Of a DNA stretch of 64,000 nt, positions 13,067-26,756 are shown piece by piece. A program made the translations under genes and the position numbers. The DNA is from Maylandia zebra (lineage: Eukaryota; Chordata; Actinopteri; Cichliformes; Cichlidae): positions 19,295,560 to 19,359,559 of the forward strand of contig NC_135177.1 in the NCBI RefSeq assembly GCF_041146795.1. Direction: 5' to 3'. Each line of letters opens with the position of its first letter. The stretch's first letter is position 1. The notes below the pieces were generated by a model. The model worked only from the letters and a program-made list of their open reading frames with translations, searched no databases and was not told the DNA's origin.

Positions 13067-16000
13067 AATACATTCTATAAATCTGACTTGGCATAATGTT
13101 GAATAATAAGCAGTGGAAAATGAAACAAGGAACACAATGATGGCTAACATTGGGAAGCTGGATTAGGAAGCTTAGCTAGCACTGCAGTATTTGGACTATC
13201 TAATAATATCAAGCTAAAAAACGGTGCCCGCCACTGCCTGAAGGGTATGATGTACAACAAATGTATACAGCTGAGAGTCTTTTATTGTTACAGTGACATG
13301 GTGAAGCATTAACCAATCACTTGCTTTCACATTCACACACAGGCACGAGCCTCGTGACGTTATCACAGTATGCTGCAGTATCAGTGGCTCAACAGTAACT
13401 TTGCCACTTGTTACCTTAACACCGCATTTGGTTTTCAAGCTCTGCAGAACCTTTTAAGAAACCCTAAAAATATTTTTAATTGCATTTTGTAATTTTTTAC
13501 ATAAAAGGGTTTAAAAGAAGTAATAGTATAAAAAGGGATTCAGCTTAAACTGAAATACTGAATTAGACCTTTTGATTGTTTTTAGTTTTCAAAAATCATT
13601 TGATATTCCTCTGTTAGTTACACAACCCCTTTTAAGCAAATAAACTCATTTTGAAACAATTATTTAAACGAAGCGATACACTTTTCTCAGAAAGTTGCAA
13701 ACATGGTTGTTTTTCATGAAAAACCACTGGTTTTGGTGATCCCTCACATGGTTTTTTCACAAGACGCTGATGCTTTGAAATTGCTTGTAAATTGATTTAT
13801 TAATTCAACTGGAATAAGTGTTTCTCTAAATATCACACAATTTAAAATGTTAATGAAAATTGTGGTAATGACTGCCCATGTTTTAGAGGCTGGATATATC
13901 AGTTATCCTCAATTTTAGGTCGCCTCATTTAACATATAAATCACCTCATAGGTTCAAGAATATTTTCTTGTTTATCCCAAATTACTCTAAGAAAAAAAGA
14001 TCCCCCATAATCGGCATGTGGCAAAGTCTTTAGTAAGCCTTTATATGATAAAACATTTTAAAGAAATGCCTAATGGCTTGTTTAACTGCTGCAGCTCCTC
14101 ACACTGTTACACACTCTGAATTTCTGTAAAACTGAGAGAAATTCACCTCTGAATTTACCTATGCCTAAAAATGTACCTCCCCAAGGTTACATAGCAGATT
14201 CATTTAATCCTTACTGTGGCACCCCCCATTTCTCCCTCACCCTCCTTCCCTTCCTCCTCCTCTTTCTTTCCCATGTCCATTAGACCTTGCAGACTAATCG
14301 AGCAGCACCAATTGCTCCCGTGGTGAGATCATTAAGTAAATTATTTTAAGATCAAACGGTCAGCAGCCACAATGAAGTCCTGTGTAATGGTAAAAGCCTC
14401 AGAAACTGCCACCCACTCCTCTCTCAAATTAAAGCCCAGTGGGGAGAGCTCTGCACCTCTCAGGTGGATGCCCCCATTAGGCCTTTTAGCTGCAGGCTAA
14501 GGTAGGACCCACTAATTGGTCCTTTGAACAAAACTAACCCACTGACAGGATCTGACTTGTATGAAGCTTAAGAGTGCAAAATTGTTCCTGGCCGACGACA
14601 GCAGCAGCTCTGAACTACTGTAATAGTCTGCCTATAGAGAGAGCATTAACATGGACTTGTTCTGCTTTGGTGGCAACATGTTATAATGTTTAGTAGGATT
14701 TACTATATAAAAGGAGGGGAGACTTTTTTTTTCCTAGTTTGAAGGTGATGTTAAAATTGCACACACTGACTCACAGTGATTTTAAATTTCAGGTACACTA
14801 GAAAGTTCTATTGTCATTGGGTTTTACTTTCATATACATCCATTTCTCCATCCATCCATTCTCTTCTGCTCATCTGCTTTCAGGTTTACTTTTCTTTTCT
14901 ACATTTAAAATGACCCTTTAACTCAAGTCAAACTTAAAAGTCACTCCCTAGGAAAGCATGTCAGAGCAAAAACCTTTAAAAAAACAAAGAACACAAACAA
15001 AATACTACACTATATATTGACTGAGTGCACTGTGTGCGGTGCCAATAGCCAAAGTGCCTGCTACAATCAGCAGGTTTCTGTGTTTCATGAATAAATACAT
15101 TCCTCTTAATCCTTAGTTACATTATTGCTTTGGTTTTATCTTCTACTTTAAAAATCCAACATCAATACATTCGAATCCTCACTTCACCTTCCTGTTTATG
15201 TTTTTTCTGTTTATCTGTGTTGTCTTTAGGTGGTAATATGTATGTGTGGTCATGTATGGTGTGCCTACTCTCAGTTCTCCCAGCTGAACCCATGCTAAGC
15301 TTGCTTTCTATTTCCTAACAAGAAACCACACTCTTACCAGTAAATAAAGCAACAAGCTGGATTGTACCAGTCTTTATGTGTGTTTGTGTGTGAGTAGCTG
15401 CATATAGGGTTTGTGTATAATACAATGAACAAGTATGAAACCCATTACACAGTGATTACTCACAAAGTGCTGTTCTTGGATGGATAGGTTGACAGCTTCC
15501 CTTTTAGCAGGTCAAAGTTTCACTCGGCTTAAGATAATTAGGAGCATGTACTGTATGCGCATACAAGGGTAAATGTATATACATTACACAGATTCATATG
15601 CTGATGCTGCCCTTAACAAGTGACTTTAATTCACTTAAATGATTTCACACATGTGGCAAACAAGCCACAGTCTTCAAATATTTAAAAAATGGTTCTTTCA
15701 GGTGTTTATTCCTCTCAGCAAAGGAAGTGTTGGACTTACAGTAGCTTATGGCGTGGAGACAGGAACCAATGCAGCAGAGTGACTGTGAGTGAATTATCCT
15801 CCCTTGACATGGAGCGTCAGTGTCATCAATCACATGGTTTTAATTAGCGATAGCTCCCCTTTGTGGCTGAGAAATGTGCATGTAATTCAATTTGGGACCC
15901 ACTGCCGCCTCCAGAACCCCACACAGAGATTTTCTAAGCCACTTGGAGTTCACACGCGCAGGTGAAATGCTCGATGCGGACAAAACAAACAACACTGAAG

Positions 16001-16900
16001 GCCGTTATGGGTACATACACAAAATATGGTGCTGTGTCCTGATTTTCAAAAAAACATTTTCGTAATACCGGCTCGTGAAACAAATGAAACAAAACTGACA
16101 CAAAACAATCCTGTTAGCATAAATAGCAAATGACTATTTTACTCACTACTGATAAAAGGTAAAGGCTTTACCTCTTGTAAATGATTTTCTTTCCTCTCAA
16201 AGTGTCTGAACCGCTCTATTTTTATTATTTTTTTAAAATCAAAATTCCAAAACAAAGATGGAGTGAAGTGGGACAAGGTACAATTTTATTTTCAAAGGTC
16301 AAACAAAGGTGCATCGCAGTCAAAGTTTATTGTATTAAAATTCTCAAATGTTAAAAAAAATGGCAAATTTCATATTTTACTGTCAAACAACAAGAGACAG
16401 ATAGCAGCTGTGCTGAAATGAAATGGCTCAATCCCGGTTTATGAAAATGCAATATTCATCAGCTACACAGTGTGAAGGCGATCACTGTTACTTTGTTTTC
16501 CCTTGAGGTAATACATTGAAATGGCCATACAATGATGAAAAACAAAAACACACAGAGGCCTTTTATCCGTCATTTGAATGTTGGTTTCTTGTGATTTCCT
16601 CCTCAATGGGAAACTTAACTGATACCAACAGCAAAGGCCTGAGCCTTAAATAAAAACAAAGACAGCCTTGAGAGTTAAGGTTGCCATTGAAATGCTAAAA
16701 TATCAGTGGCAGTAATTTAGTTCTCTAAAGACACTTGAAAGTCTCTTATCTGACACACAGTAATGCAAGTCACTATAATAATGTTTATTTCACAGCAGTC
16801 ATCCCCTTTGCTGTCAAATACAAGCCTTTTTTATGTTTCCCTTATGAACTTTAACCTCTGACCTCAGCACTCTCAAAATAGTCACAGTGTAAACTTTGTG
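13067..16900. other. gene desert, left part, with candidate regulatory segment near 14.1-14.65 kb
   Basis: No coding sequence. 14085-14650 stands out by balanced composition with several homeodomain-type AATTA/TAAT words and few homopolymers, as expected of a conserved enhancer. A degraded CATCCATCCATT LINE-tail word lies at about 14838-14880. 15770-16000 is also of balanced composition. Confidence 0.35.
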
Positions 16901-19900
16901 TTGCTATTAAAAATGTGGTTTTATCTAAAAAAAAAACCAAACAAACCCAACAACAACAAAAAATAAAAACACAAAGTTTGACAGTTTTCTTTTTTGAACA
17001 ATTACCTTATACTGATATTTTTAGTTATCCTTGGCACTGACAGCATTAAGTAACACTCTGCATCTCAACTTGCACCGATGCTTCACATTTATACGATGAC
17101 GATTGCAGATGCTGTTGATTCCACTGTCTGATTGGACTCCTGCACTTTGAAATATTCCATTTAAGGCTGCTTTTGTTCTTGGGATAGATCAGCTCCCTTA
17201 CAAGGTCTCATCCAATCAATTTACTTGACGCCTGTGCTCTGTTTAACTTTTGAAGGTGCTGATTATATTCTGCCTTTCCCCCCTCTGGATGCCCTAACAG
17301 CACCAAATCAGTGTCCGCACGAACATGCGGCTCACAATCAAGCTTCCATTCGGTCTATGAAAATCTGGCTGTGCCATTAGCTGATGTGCTGAGAGGAGAA
17401 ATTCCAGTCCTCTGTCTGTGTGGTTGTTTTGAGGGAAACATTGGTTTCACCCCCTGCTGATTGACTCTAATCAGCCACACTGTGCCAGCATCACTCTGTC
17501 TTGAAGCACATTCTGGTGACTGATTAGGTGGGAAGACCGAAAATGTGAGGAATACATAAATATTTATCATGGCTTGATGATGATAAAAACATACACATAG
17601 TCTGAAGAGTCCCTTAGCGAAAGAACCATTCCCTCGCCAGCAGGCAGCTTTTTAAAGTAAACAGTACGCTATAATATTTAAACAAAGAAGATTTTGGCAC
17701 CAGCAGCAGTGCCTGTTGATGTTGTTGAAATGCTTGTTGTCAAAAAGAGCTAGAGTCAAACGCATCGCATGTATTGGCTTGTATTTCCATTTGCTGAACA
17801 GGTCTGGCAAAGAAAACACTGCTGACGCCAAGCTCAAGCTGTGCCGTCTGGGTCCACAACTGGTTAAAACACATCAGTGCCACAGCTCCAGGCTATTCTC
17901 ATGCTACATGCATATTTTAACCTCGCGATTGTGAAATTATTGTGTTGTAATCTCTGTTAGTTAAGTTAGTCACTGCACGCAAGTCATAATGTAAAAGCTG
18001 AAGGTGAAGCAGGCTAAAATATTGGTGTAGGGTTGCACATGCAATGTGGAAAACTAGTCGTGGGACAATGTCCAGAGGCTATGAGAGACAGGTACTTCCT
18101 ATATCCTGTGCCCGACAGCGAGAGGCCTCACCTAGGCTATAATCTGGGACAACTGATCACAAAGAAGAAGAGTGAAGGCAAATTCTGCCTGTCCTACTTC
18201 AAACGCAGCAGGACAGTAAATCAGACAGGTAGACAACACCTCTCACTTGTCTTCACCGCTTCCTGTCCCCAGTCCGAGGCAAAGCTAACAAGTATGCCAA
18301 CAATGTCACCTGACAACATTATGGAGCCACTTTGCAGAAGAAACGTTTCGCAGAGCCGCCTGTGAAGATATGTGTCACTGCAAATAGGAAGGTCACATCT
18401 TGAAAATCTTTTTTTTTTTTTTTTGCAGATGTTCAGTTGATTTCTGTCACCAAACAGCAAGAATATTTAACATATTTAATAATTAAAGTTTATTAGAATG
18501 ATTATATATTATATGAATGTCTAACTGTAAATGTTGGTTATGATCTCTTTTGACTGTCTTTTAGTTTCCTGGTACAAGGTCGTTTTAATAAAAAGAAAGT
18601 CAGCGCTTAAACAAACAAAATATAAGCATCCTTAAAAACATTTTACTATCAGCACTCACATCAACAAATCTCACCAAAGTCTGTCAAGCATCAAAAGACT
18701 GAAAAATAATTTTACTTGGGCAGTAAGAGAGAATTTGTGTCCTTTGTAAAATATTGATTATATCCTGTAAAAGTACATTAAGCTGATAAAGTTCCAAGTA
18801 AGTCTCCCTGCTTAAAACTTTTTTTCCCAAACTAAGATGATTCTATACACATACTTGCATTTTTCCATGATAAATACAATAAGTGTAATTGAAACCCCAC
18901 ATTTAGCATCCACATTATAAATTTCCCAATATTTATTCAAACAAACATGCCAATATTTCATCGTTGAAAGAAATTAAGGGAAGAGTCACTTTACAAATAT
19001 CAGCTGGATGTCTAACTCCTGAGAAATCCCATCGGAGGACAGGGTGTCAGGGAAAATGAATCAGAAAGAAGCATCAAGGTCAGCGTGATATTTCCAGGCT
19101 TCTACTTTACATGGCCGCATAGCAAATGAAGGCCTTCAATCAACTCAGATTGGGTGGATGGACACCAACACCCTACAGCGAGAGTAATAACAAAGGCATA
19201 AATCCATCAAATAAAGAAAAAAAGAGGACACGAAAAAAAATCGGGGTCACACCAATAATACTCTTTTTGACTAATTCCGATGAAACAAATACGGTGGAAG
19301 CATGCTTTTATGCTCAGTTGTTCCCGTTTTATATGCCTGAGCATTTCTGCAGTGAGGCTGGTGAATAACACGTCCTAATATAGACTCACAGTGAAGTAAA
19401 ACAATACAAGCTCAACACTTGTGATCCTTAATTAAACAAATTGCTGCAAATGAATGCATGCCTGAGAACCAGGATGCATCCATGACCAACAATGGCATGC
19501 TTTACAAGCTTGTTATTATTGCAAAATGCTCAATCCTTTTCTTATTCCTCTTTAATACAACCTGTCTGAATTTGCAGTTAGATGGTTTTAAAGTGAAATG
19601 TGTCGAGGCCCCCGATTCTTAATATCTTTAGTGCCAAAATTGAATATATCCAGGATATTAATATTGTGGGGGTTGATCCAGCTCCTGAGAACCATTCATC
19701 TAAAAGTTTCTGCTATATAAATATGAGCGAGGAACCCAATGCACCAGTGCTTTAACAATCAATACATTATCTTATGTGCAAAGTCGAAATGTTGAGAGAT
19801 TTTTTTTTCCAAGTGTGTGGAACAAATTAAAAGCCCGGCCAGTCAGTAAAAGACCAATTCATAAAGGTGAAAAAGTGAGGCTGCGGCTGTGATGGGGAGG

Positions 19901-22900
19901 ACCAGTGAAAAATCTCTGCTGACCCTCTCATCCCTCTGCTCATCTATCTCTCACTACTGTCCACTAATAGATTTCCCCTCACTGATTTATGGGAGAAAAA
20001 AAAATGTCACGGTGGAATAGGCTTTTGATAAAATTGTTCAAGAGATTCTGGGCAATAAATCCTGTTCTTTACATCAGGGTTGCTAGCTACTTTCACATTC
20101 TTGTGCCATCAATAAGAGCGGCCAAACATGACGACTAATCAATAACTTTACAATATTCTGGGCAGTTTGGGAAAACAGTAACATTTATATTTAACAGGAA
20201 AGAGCAAGTCACTAGTTCTATATGGGGCGATCTATGGATAAGACTGTAACTTGAGCTGAAAATAAGTCAGGCTGTGTTTGCACTGCTAGCTGGAGAGAAA
20301 TCGCTGTCCTTCACAACAGCTGATTAAAGCTGCCTCAAAACTAATGACAGATACTATCTATTCTTTATTTCTGTTTGCATTCGAATGTCCACAAAACCTG
20401 TTAAATTCACATTAATAAAAATATCAAATCAATCGGTTAATCATTTGGGCTTTTTTGTGCCAGAAATCCAATTCAAATATGAAAAAAGGGTCATTTAGTG
20501 ATCATTAATCAATGTGTCTTATATTGTAATGGCTTCCAAAGATGAGCCTATTTTTCCTGTAAAGAAAAACAGGCCAATATAATCGTAGTAACAAGTTACA
20601 GGATCTCTAATCCGACATCACTCACTCATCTGACAGGAACTCTTCAGTCAGCCGAGTGGCGCCAGAAAGGATGAGTGATTCAGCAAACCTGCCTGGTGTT
20701 GTCTCTCCGCTCTTTCAATCTTTTACGATGTAGCTTAGAGAAAAACAATGAGTCTGTTTCTCAGTACAGGTGTTTCTCTGAGGAGATGACTTGTAAAAAC
20801 AGGTAGATTTCCTCTGAGACGTGAATTGACTCACATAAAAGGCTTCTGCTGCAGCAATAACTCACAACCGAGTCCTGGCCGTCTGCCCAGAGACACTGAA
20901 ATCATAGCGGTGTTTAATTTGCACAAATAACCTCACAGGGGTGAAATATAAAAAATAAAAAAGTCCCCGTGCGACTGATGGCATTTGACAGCATTTGCGG
21001 TAATGTCATCCTCGGCCGATCGGGAGATAAACATCAGCACTGTAACCTCAGACTGACAAAGAAACAAACAGTCAGCCACTCAGAAGAGCATACTTTAGAG
21101 GACCTCTGCACTCGCAATAAAGGCCAAGAAAAACTGGAACATGAACTTAAAGCCCTCTAAAGACAAGGTTGTCACAAGAGATGAGAGAGGAGAAAGCAAA
21201 AGACAAATAGCAAGCGGGGGGAAGCCATGTGGATGACTTTGTCTTTCAGATTAAAGCCCGAGCAACAAAGACATTTCTGACAGGGTGAGGAAATGAAATG
21301 TTTACAGTAAGAGGACTGATAAGAGAGGCCACATAAGACATTCGAGAGCACTTGTTTGGACTGCCCTGTGTGTTGCTACAGATGAGAAGTGGTCGTTCTT
21401 AAAACAGGTGTCAGGGCATGTGAAAAATGCCAAGTGGTGCGCTCCCCCCATTTAATTTAAGCCATCTGTGTGTCAAGACACCCCCAGCAATTTCAGTGCA
21501 ACGCTGCACCGATATCAGCGATTTGTTTTGTCTTTACAGTGAAATTGAAATACTTTCCGACAGCATGTCAATGATTCTTTTCCCCGACTACTAAAAGGCT
21601 GAAATTACATTTGCTTTGCTATAGAACAATTTCGTCCATGCATTGATTTGGCTGCAGCCACATAAGACGCTGCACTGCCTTTATTATGCAGACTCCAAAC
21701 CTGAGAGGCTCAGGACATTTGAATTATTTACATCAGTTGTCACAGGCTGGTGTGATTTCAAAGAGCATGCTCCCAGAGGCCCATTACCCTGCCCTTGTTT
21801 GTCGGGGACGAGATGAGACATTTTCTCACTGATAGGCTCCTCTTCTGATTCCTGCGGGAAGGAAAAACACCATGTTAATTTAATGCGTCCTGTCCCGATG
21901 CGATACACCGGCGCCAAAAAAAGATGCTTGTTCTCATCTATGTAATCACAGCGGCAGGAGCAGAGGGCACACATCCCCTGTGCCTCATTTCAGGGCTAAT
22001 CTTTCATTTCATCTCTCCATATCAAACAGCACAAATGGCTCAATTTGCATGACGGGATTTGTAACATGGCAAATCAGGTGTCAGAGTCGATTAAACATTA
22101 CACCCGCACACTATCATAATCAGCCCTCTAATGAGTGTGGCCGCTGGTGTGAGAGGCTTGGATGGATCAGGGAGAACGGCTTCTCCACGCTGCCCAGCGG
22201 GGGGTGAGTAACTGGGGGATTAAATCGGGGATGCGGTCCCTCCGGCTCTGACAGAGGGGCTCCTCGGGGTGGCGGGGCTAGAGCCCTGTGATGCTGACAA
22301 GACAAGGCGACACAGGCCACACACAAACACGCACACTTCAGGAGGACTGGATGAGAGAGTTTCTCTCACAGCTCAAGCACACAGACAACCGTGGGGCAGC
22401 ATCTGAGGACTGCTTACTCCTGTGTATTCTCAGCTTTGAATACTAATGCGTGGGGCTATTGCAGAGGATAGAAGCCCCAGCAGAGCGACCCCAGCCCTCA
22501 GCTCACAACAAGCTGATCCTGCTGCCTCAATGAAACGAGGCAACGGGATCATTAAGATGCTACAGAGACTCTGGCCACTAATTAATCTTACAATACTGGT
22601 TGTGCTTTTATTTCATGTAAACATCAAGTCACATGATAAGCTGATGTCACTCAGCCTCCGCTGAGCTGCCCCCTCCTCCCCGCTGTCATCTTCAGTCCCG
22701 TCCCTCTTTGTGTACAGTTTGCCACTCCCATTGTCCAGCCTTTTTTTGTTTTCTGCTGAATATACACTGATGCTAATTCTACTGCTGGCTGTGTAGCTGT
22801 GCAGCTTTTGGTCACTGGTCCACAGAGACTTCCCTTTTACCACCATCCTACCACCCTAAGCATCAACATCCCCCTCCCCCTTACTTCTTTCCCCACCCTC

Positions 22901-25195
22901 TGCCCTGCTCCCCATTTGGGGTGACCCGGGTGCTGTTCTGAGGGTTCCTCACACCCCAGAAGCTGTCAGTGGCCTCCTTCCTTCCCATGAGCGGAACACA
23001 CAATAGAGAAAGGGCTCCGGCTGAGAGGTTCAGTAGCCATTAACCCCTACCAGCTGTTCCTGCCGAGGGTATTCTGTGCCACAATACGTGCCCCCGAGGG
23101 GGCCCTCACGTCCACTAATCTAGCCATTGTTGGCCAGGAATGCTGACAGAAGAAAAGAAATTTTTCTTGTGTCCATGCAAGCGTGTGTATCCATGTGTGA
23201 GAGCCGAGAAACGTAGGGCTAATTTCTATAGTTGCCTGTAAAGAAGGGAGACCATGAAGAATACCCTATTTAGCTGCTTGACAAAATTCTTCTGCCTAAA
23301 AATGGAAAAACAATGGCAATTGTTTTCAAGTAAACTCCTTTACACTATCTGGATTTAAGAAGAAAGGGGAAAAAATGATATTCCTGTCTGGTGTGCAAAA
23401 AGTTAAAATAACTTTATAAGATTTGAATTATTTGGTTATCTGTGATTCATTTTTAATGCGTGGTCAGAGAAGCGTTCAAAAACGGCGATCGCTTCCAAAG
23501 CCATTTCTGCAGAGATTAAATTTTGGGAAAATGTTTCCATTTTAGTACTTTGCTCTCAGAATATATTAACAATTAGTCCATTTCAATTAACATGGAAATT
23601 AAAACAGCATTTTCCAGTCAATTTAACCATGATGCAGCCATTAGGGGCTTCTGGTGTGCAGAGCATGTTTGCTACTCCAGTCTATAAAAAAAGGAGAAAG
23701 AGAGAGAAAAAGATTCCTGCTTCATATCCAGAAAGTAATTTTGATATTCCAGTCAGCACACATATTAGTTCATTTATTATTTTTAAAAATGGTGTAAAAT
23801 AAACACCCACAAAAACTCAAATGCTTAAGGCAATTTGTTACAAACGTTATAATGACAAATGGAAGATGAATAGTCTTTTCATCTACTCTAATTCTTTTTT
23901 GGTCAATCTTCAAAAGGTTTCCTAAATGTAAGATATTGAAACTAAAACAGTAAACACACCCAAACAACATTTACTTTTGTCTTCCAGTGAAGTCAAAGTC
24001 AACAAATGTCAAAAGGTGCGATATTTCTTAATGACATCAACAGGAAGCAGCGCTTCACAGCCGTCAGCAGGCTGTAGGATGTGATATTTGCAAGAAGGAA
24101 GTAAACACAATAGCACCTAAAGAAAGGGGGAGGGCAGGTCTAATGTAAACTGTGAGGTGAGTTTTGAAGAGGATAGGTATTTTTCTAGTATGTGTGCTAT
24201 CCCACAGTCTATGCTGTGTTGTGACAGGCGGGGGATCTGCGTCAGTCAATTATATGTCCCAACAGACTTTTGTGCTAATGAGTTGGTCCAGCCATCGGCA
24301 GACTTCCCCTGTCGTCCAGAAAAGATCACTTTCATTGCTTGCAGAACTAATTCAGGGCACAAAAGTGGGAGCTTCACCATTGCAGCCTCTTTTACTGCTC
24401 CTTTTGTGGAAGCTTTAGAAGTGCGCTGAAGAGAGGGCCTAGCGCTCAGGCCTCTTCATCTCCAGTCCATTGCCTGTCATTAACATACATATCCATATGA
24501 AAAGTGGGGTAAGGCCGGAACAGCTGTCCAGTAAAGAGGCAGTGATTCCCTCTCCCAAATGCTGACAGAAGCCTTTAGCCTTCCTTGGGCAATAATAAAC
24601 CAAACCATTTAAACAGTCTTTCAGGGAGTGAGAAAGAGATTGGGCCATATAATGCTACATTCACAGGCACCAGTAGCTCTCACTGGCTCGCAACAGTCTT
24701 CTAGTTAGACTCGCTAAAGTTAAGCGAAAAAGCAGGAAAAGAATCATAAAACTGTGAGACAATGTGGATATCATAAAATGACAACAAGGTTAGAAAAGAT
24801 CCAAATTTAGCCACAAAGATGGCCGAGTGATTCAAATGGGCAGTTTTTGTGCAAACGGTTAGATGGTAACAACAGTCATTATGCAACTGCCACTTCTGAG
24901 CTGGTATTTTTTGTTAGTATCACTTCCATGTGGTGTCACAGGGTGGATATTAATAAGAAATTGATTTGTTTTACTGCGTTTTTGAGCAAATTGATTGGAA
25001 TAGGAAATATTAATGTTTAGCAGCCTTTGTAAGTGTTGCCTGTGGTTGGCACTGTAATAAAAAAAAATGTATATTTGTTTGTTTTGACAGCTCTGCTTTT
25101 CACCAGGCTTTTCATCCTGAGCAAAATGATTCGGTCAGAGGGGACTCGAGGAGTGTATGGGGATGGAACTGAGCAATCCTCTTGTTTAAACTTGG
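16901..25195. other. gene desert, middle part
   Basis: No gene is seen. 20930-22700 has higher GC and many short open frames on both strands with no recognisable product. 21970-22140 contains CAATTTGCAT and repeated ATTA words. 22850-23130 is GC-richer. These are candidate enhancers of sp8 by position and composition only. Confidence 0.35.
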
Positions 25196-25300
25196 GCGGT
25201 GGGCATGAAGACAGAGGTTAAGTGACTTGCCCCAGGTCACATGGGAAGTCGTTTACTTAGGGTGGATTTTCTCATCTAAACCCTCAGCCACTTAGACCAG
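25196..25300 (+). repeat. possible SINE/LINE-derived tail (CORE/MIR-like word)
   Basis: AGAGGTTAAGTGACTTGCCC at 25213-25232 followed by AGGTCACATGGGA resembles the core of MIR/CORE-SINEs and related LINE tails (GAGGTTAAGTGACTTGCCCAAGGTCACA). CAGCCACTTAGACC near 25287 fits the usual following part. Short and diverged. Confidence 0.4.
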
Positions 25301-26512
25301 AAGGGTTTCTACAAGTACATACTCAGTGTGGGCTTTTTTTTTTATGAAGCTATTTCTTTTTAACTGTGTCCTCTTCTTATTGTCACCATTCTCGACGCAA
25401 GCGTGGAGAGTCTGTTAGACACTCACGGTGCTTTGACGTGTTTACAAAACTGGATCTTTTGTGTAATTATCAAGAGTGTTTTGTGGGGGGTTTTCTTGTG
25501 CATCAGTTCACATCAGTTTGGGAAAACTTTGAATTGATTTGCCTAAAACAGGCATAAACACCCGTAACAGACTGTTGAAATAATAACAAAACACTAGAAG
25601 ATTTTATTTTGGAAAAAAAATACAGATTGTGAGCTTATTTAAAGAAAATTAAAGTAATCTTTATTCTGGCAGAGATTTTGATGATGGAGAATCGTGATTA
25701 TAGTTGTTGGCATTTTGGTGGAATAAGTAGTGTTTTTTTTTTTTTCAAATGTTACCATATTTATATTGGGTTTTTTTTTTACTTTTTCTCTTTGTTAGAA
25801 AAATGGAAATTACTGTTTGTTATGTCAGACAAAGAAAATGATTGACACAGAGCAGCTGATGATTATTTTCAAAAATTGAATTTAATCACAATTTTTCTTT
25901 TCTGTGAATCCTTGAGTATCAGCTACCTTTAAATGATGGCTGCACATTTGCAATTTATTGTTAGTGATTTAAAAAAAAACACAATAACAATTTTGTGTTA
26001 GTCAGTCATAGCAGGCACAGTGTCTATGATGTTATTCAAAACCTTAGTTTAAGGATCTTTTTGATATTTGTCTCCTTCCACTCAGTGGTTTTCTATGCTT
26101 GAGATGCCTCGTTCTCTAGAAAAGGAGGTAAAGGGAGAAGCCAGAATCCGGATCTAATGAATAAGAAAAGCCTTTAGTTAAAAGGGGACTGGTTTGTCTC
26201 TTCATGGGTCGCTTTTTATTCAGCTTTAGAAAGACGAGGAGTCCTGATTGATAAATCCCCTCTTTTGCCCCCCTGGGGGCCCGTGACCCCAGAGTCATCA
26301 AGTACAATGCACAGCACCTTAAGTTTCTAAATCTGGGATTGAAAAATAGAAGAAGTGAATTTGTGTCAAATGAGGGAGCTTTGACGTGCTTTTTGCAGCA
26401 GCGATGATTTCGAGGCTGCGTTGCCCGTGGAGCTAACAGCAGCTGGCTGCATACGGGACTTTTTCATCTAATCCTTCTACCCCGCCACCACCTGTGCATC
26501 AGCAACATCAAC

Positions 26513-26531
26513 AAAAAAAAAAAAAAAAAAA
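26513..26531. repeat. poly(A) run
   Basis: Nineteen A residues followed by a GAGA-rich stretch. Confidence 0.9.
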
Positions 26532-26726
26532 GAGAGCGAGAGAGGGAGTGGGGAAAAAACCTACTGTAATGGCACTTGTTGCAAGCATTTAAATCCAGCG
26601 GAAGTGATTTTTCATACATAAGCAGCCAACACCTCAGGCCCCTACCTATCACAATCCCCCCTCTGCTCTATCCTTTATTTATCACAGTTCTGCTGTTTGT
26701 TGTGTCTTTAAGTCCCACAATTCATT

Positions 26727-26756
26727 AAAAAAAAAGGGGGGGGGGGGGGGGGGGGG
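26727..26756. repeat. A9-G21 homopolymer junction
   Basis: Nine A are followed by 21 uninterrupted G (26736-26756). Such a run can form a G-quadruplex and is also a place where assembly or read errors change length. Confidence 0.9.

Noticed and set aside
22446..22664. 72-codon frame as a possible small membrane protein
   Set aside because: The hydrophobic end is short, no splice or promoter context supports it, and the block looks like non-coding DNA of balanced composition.
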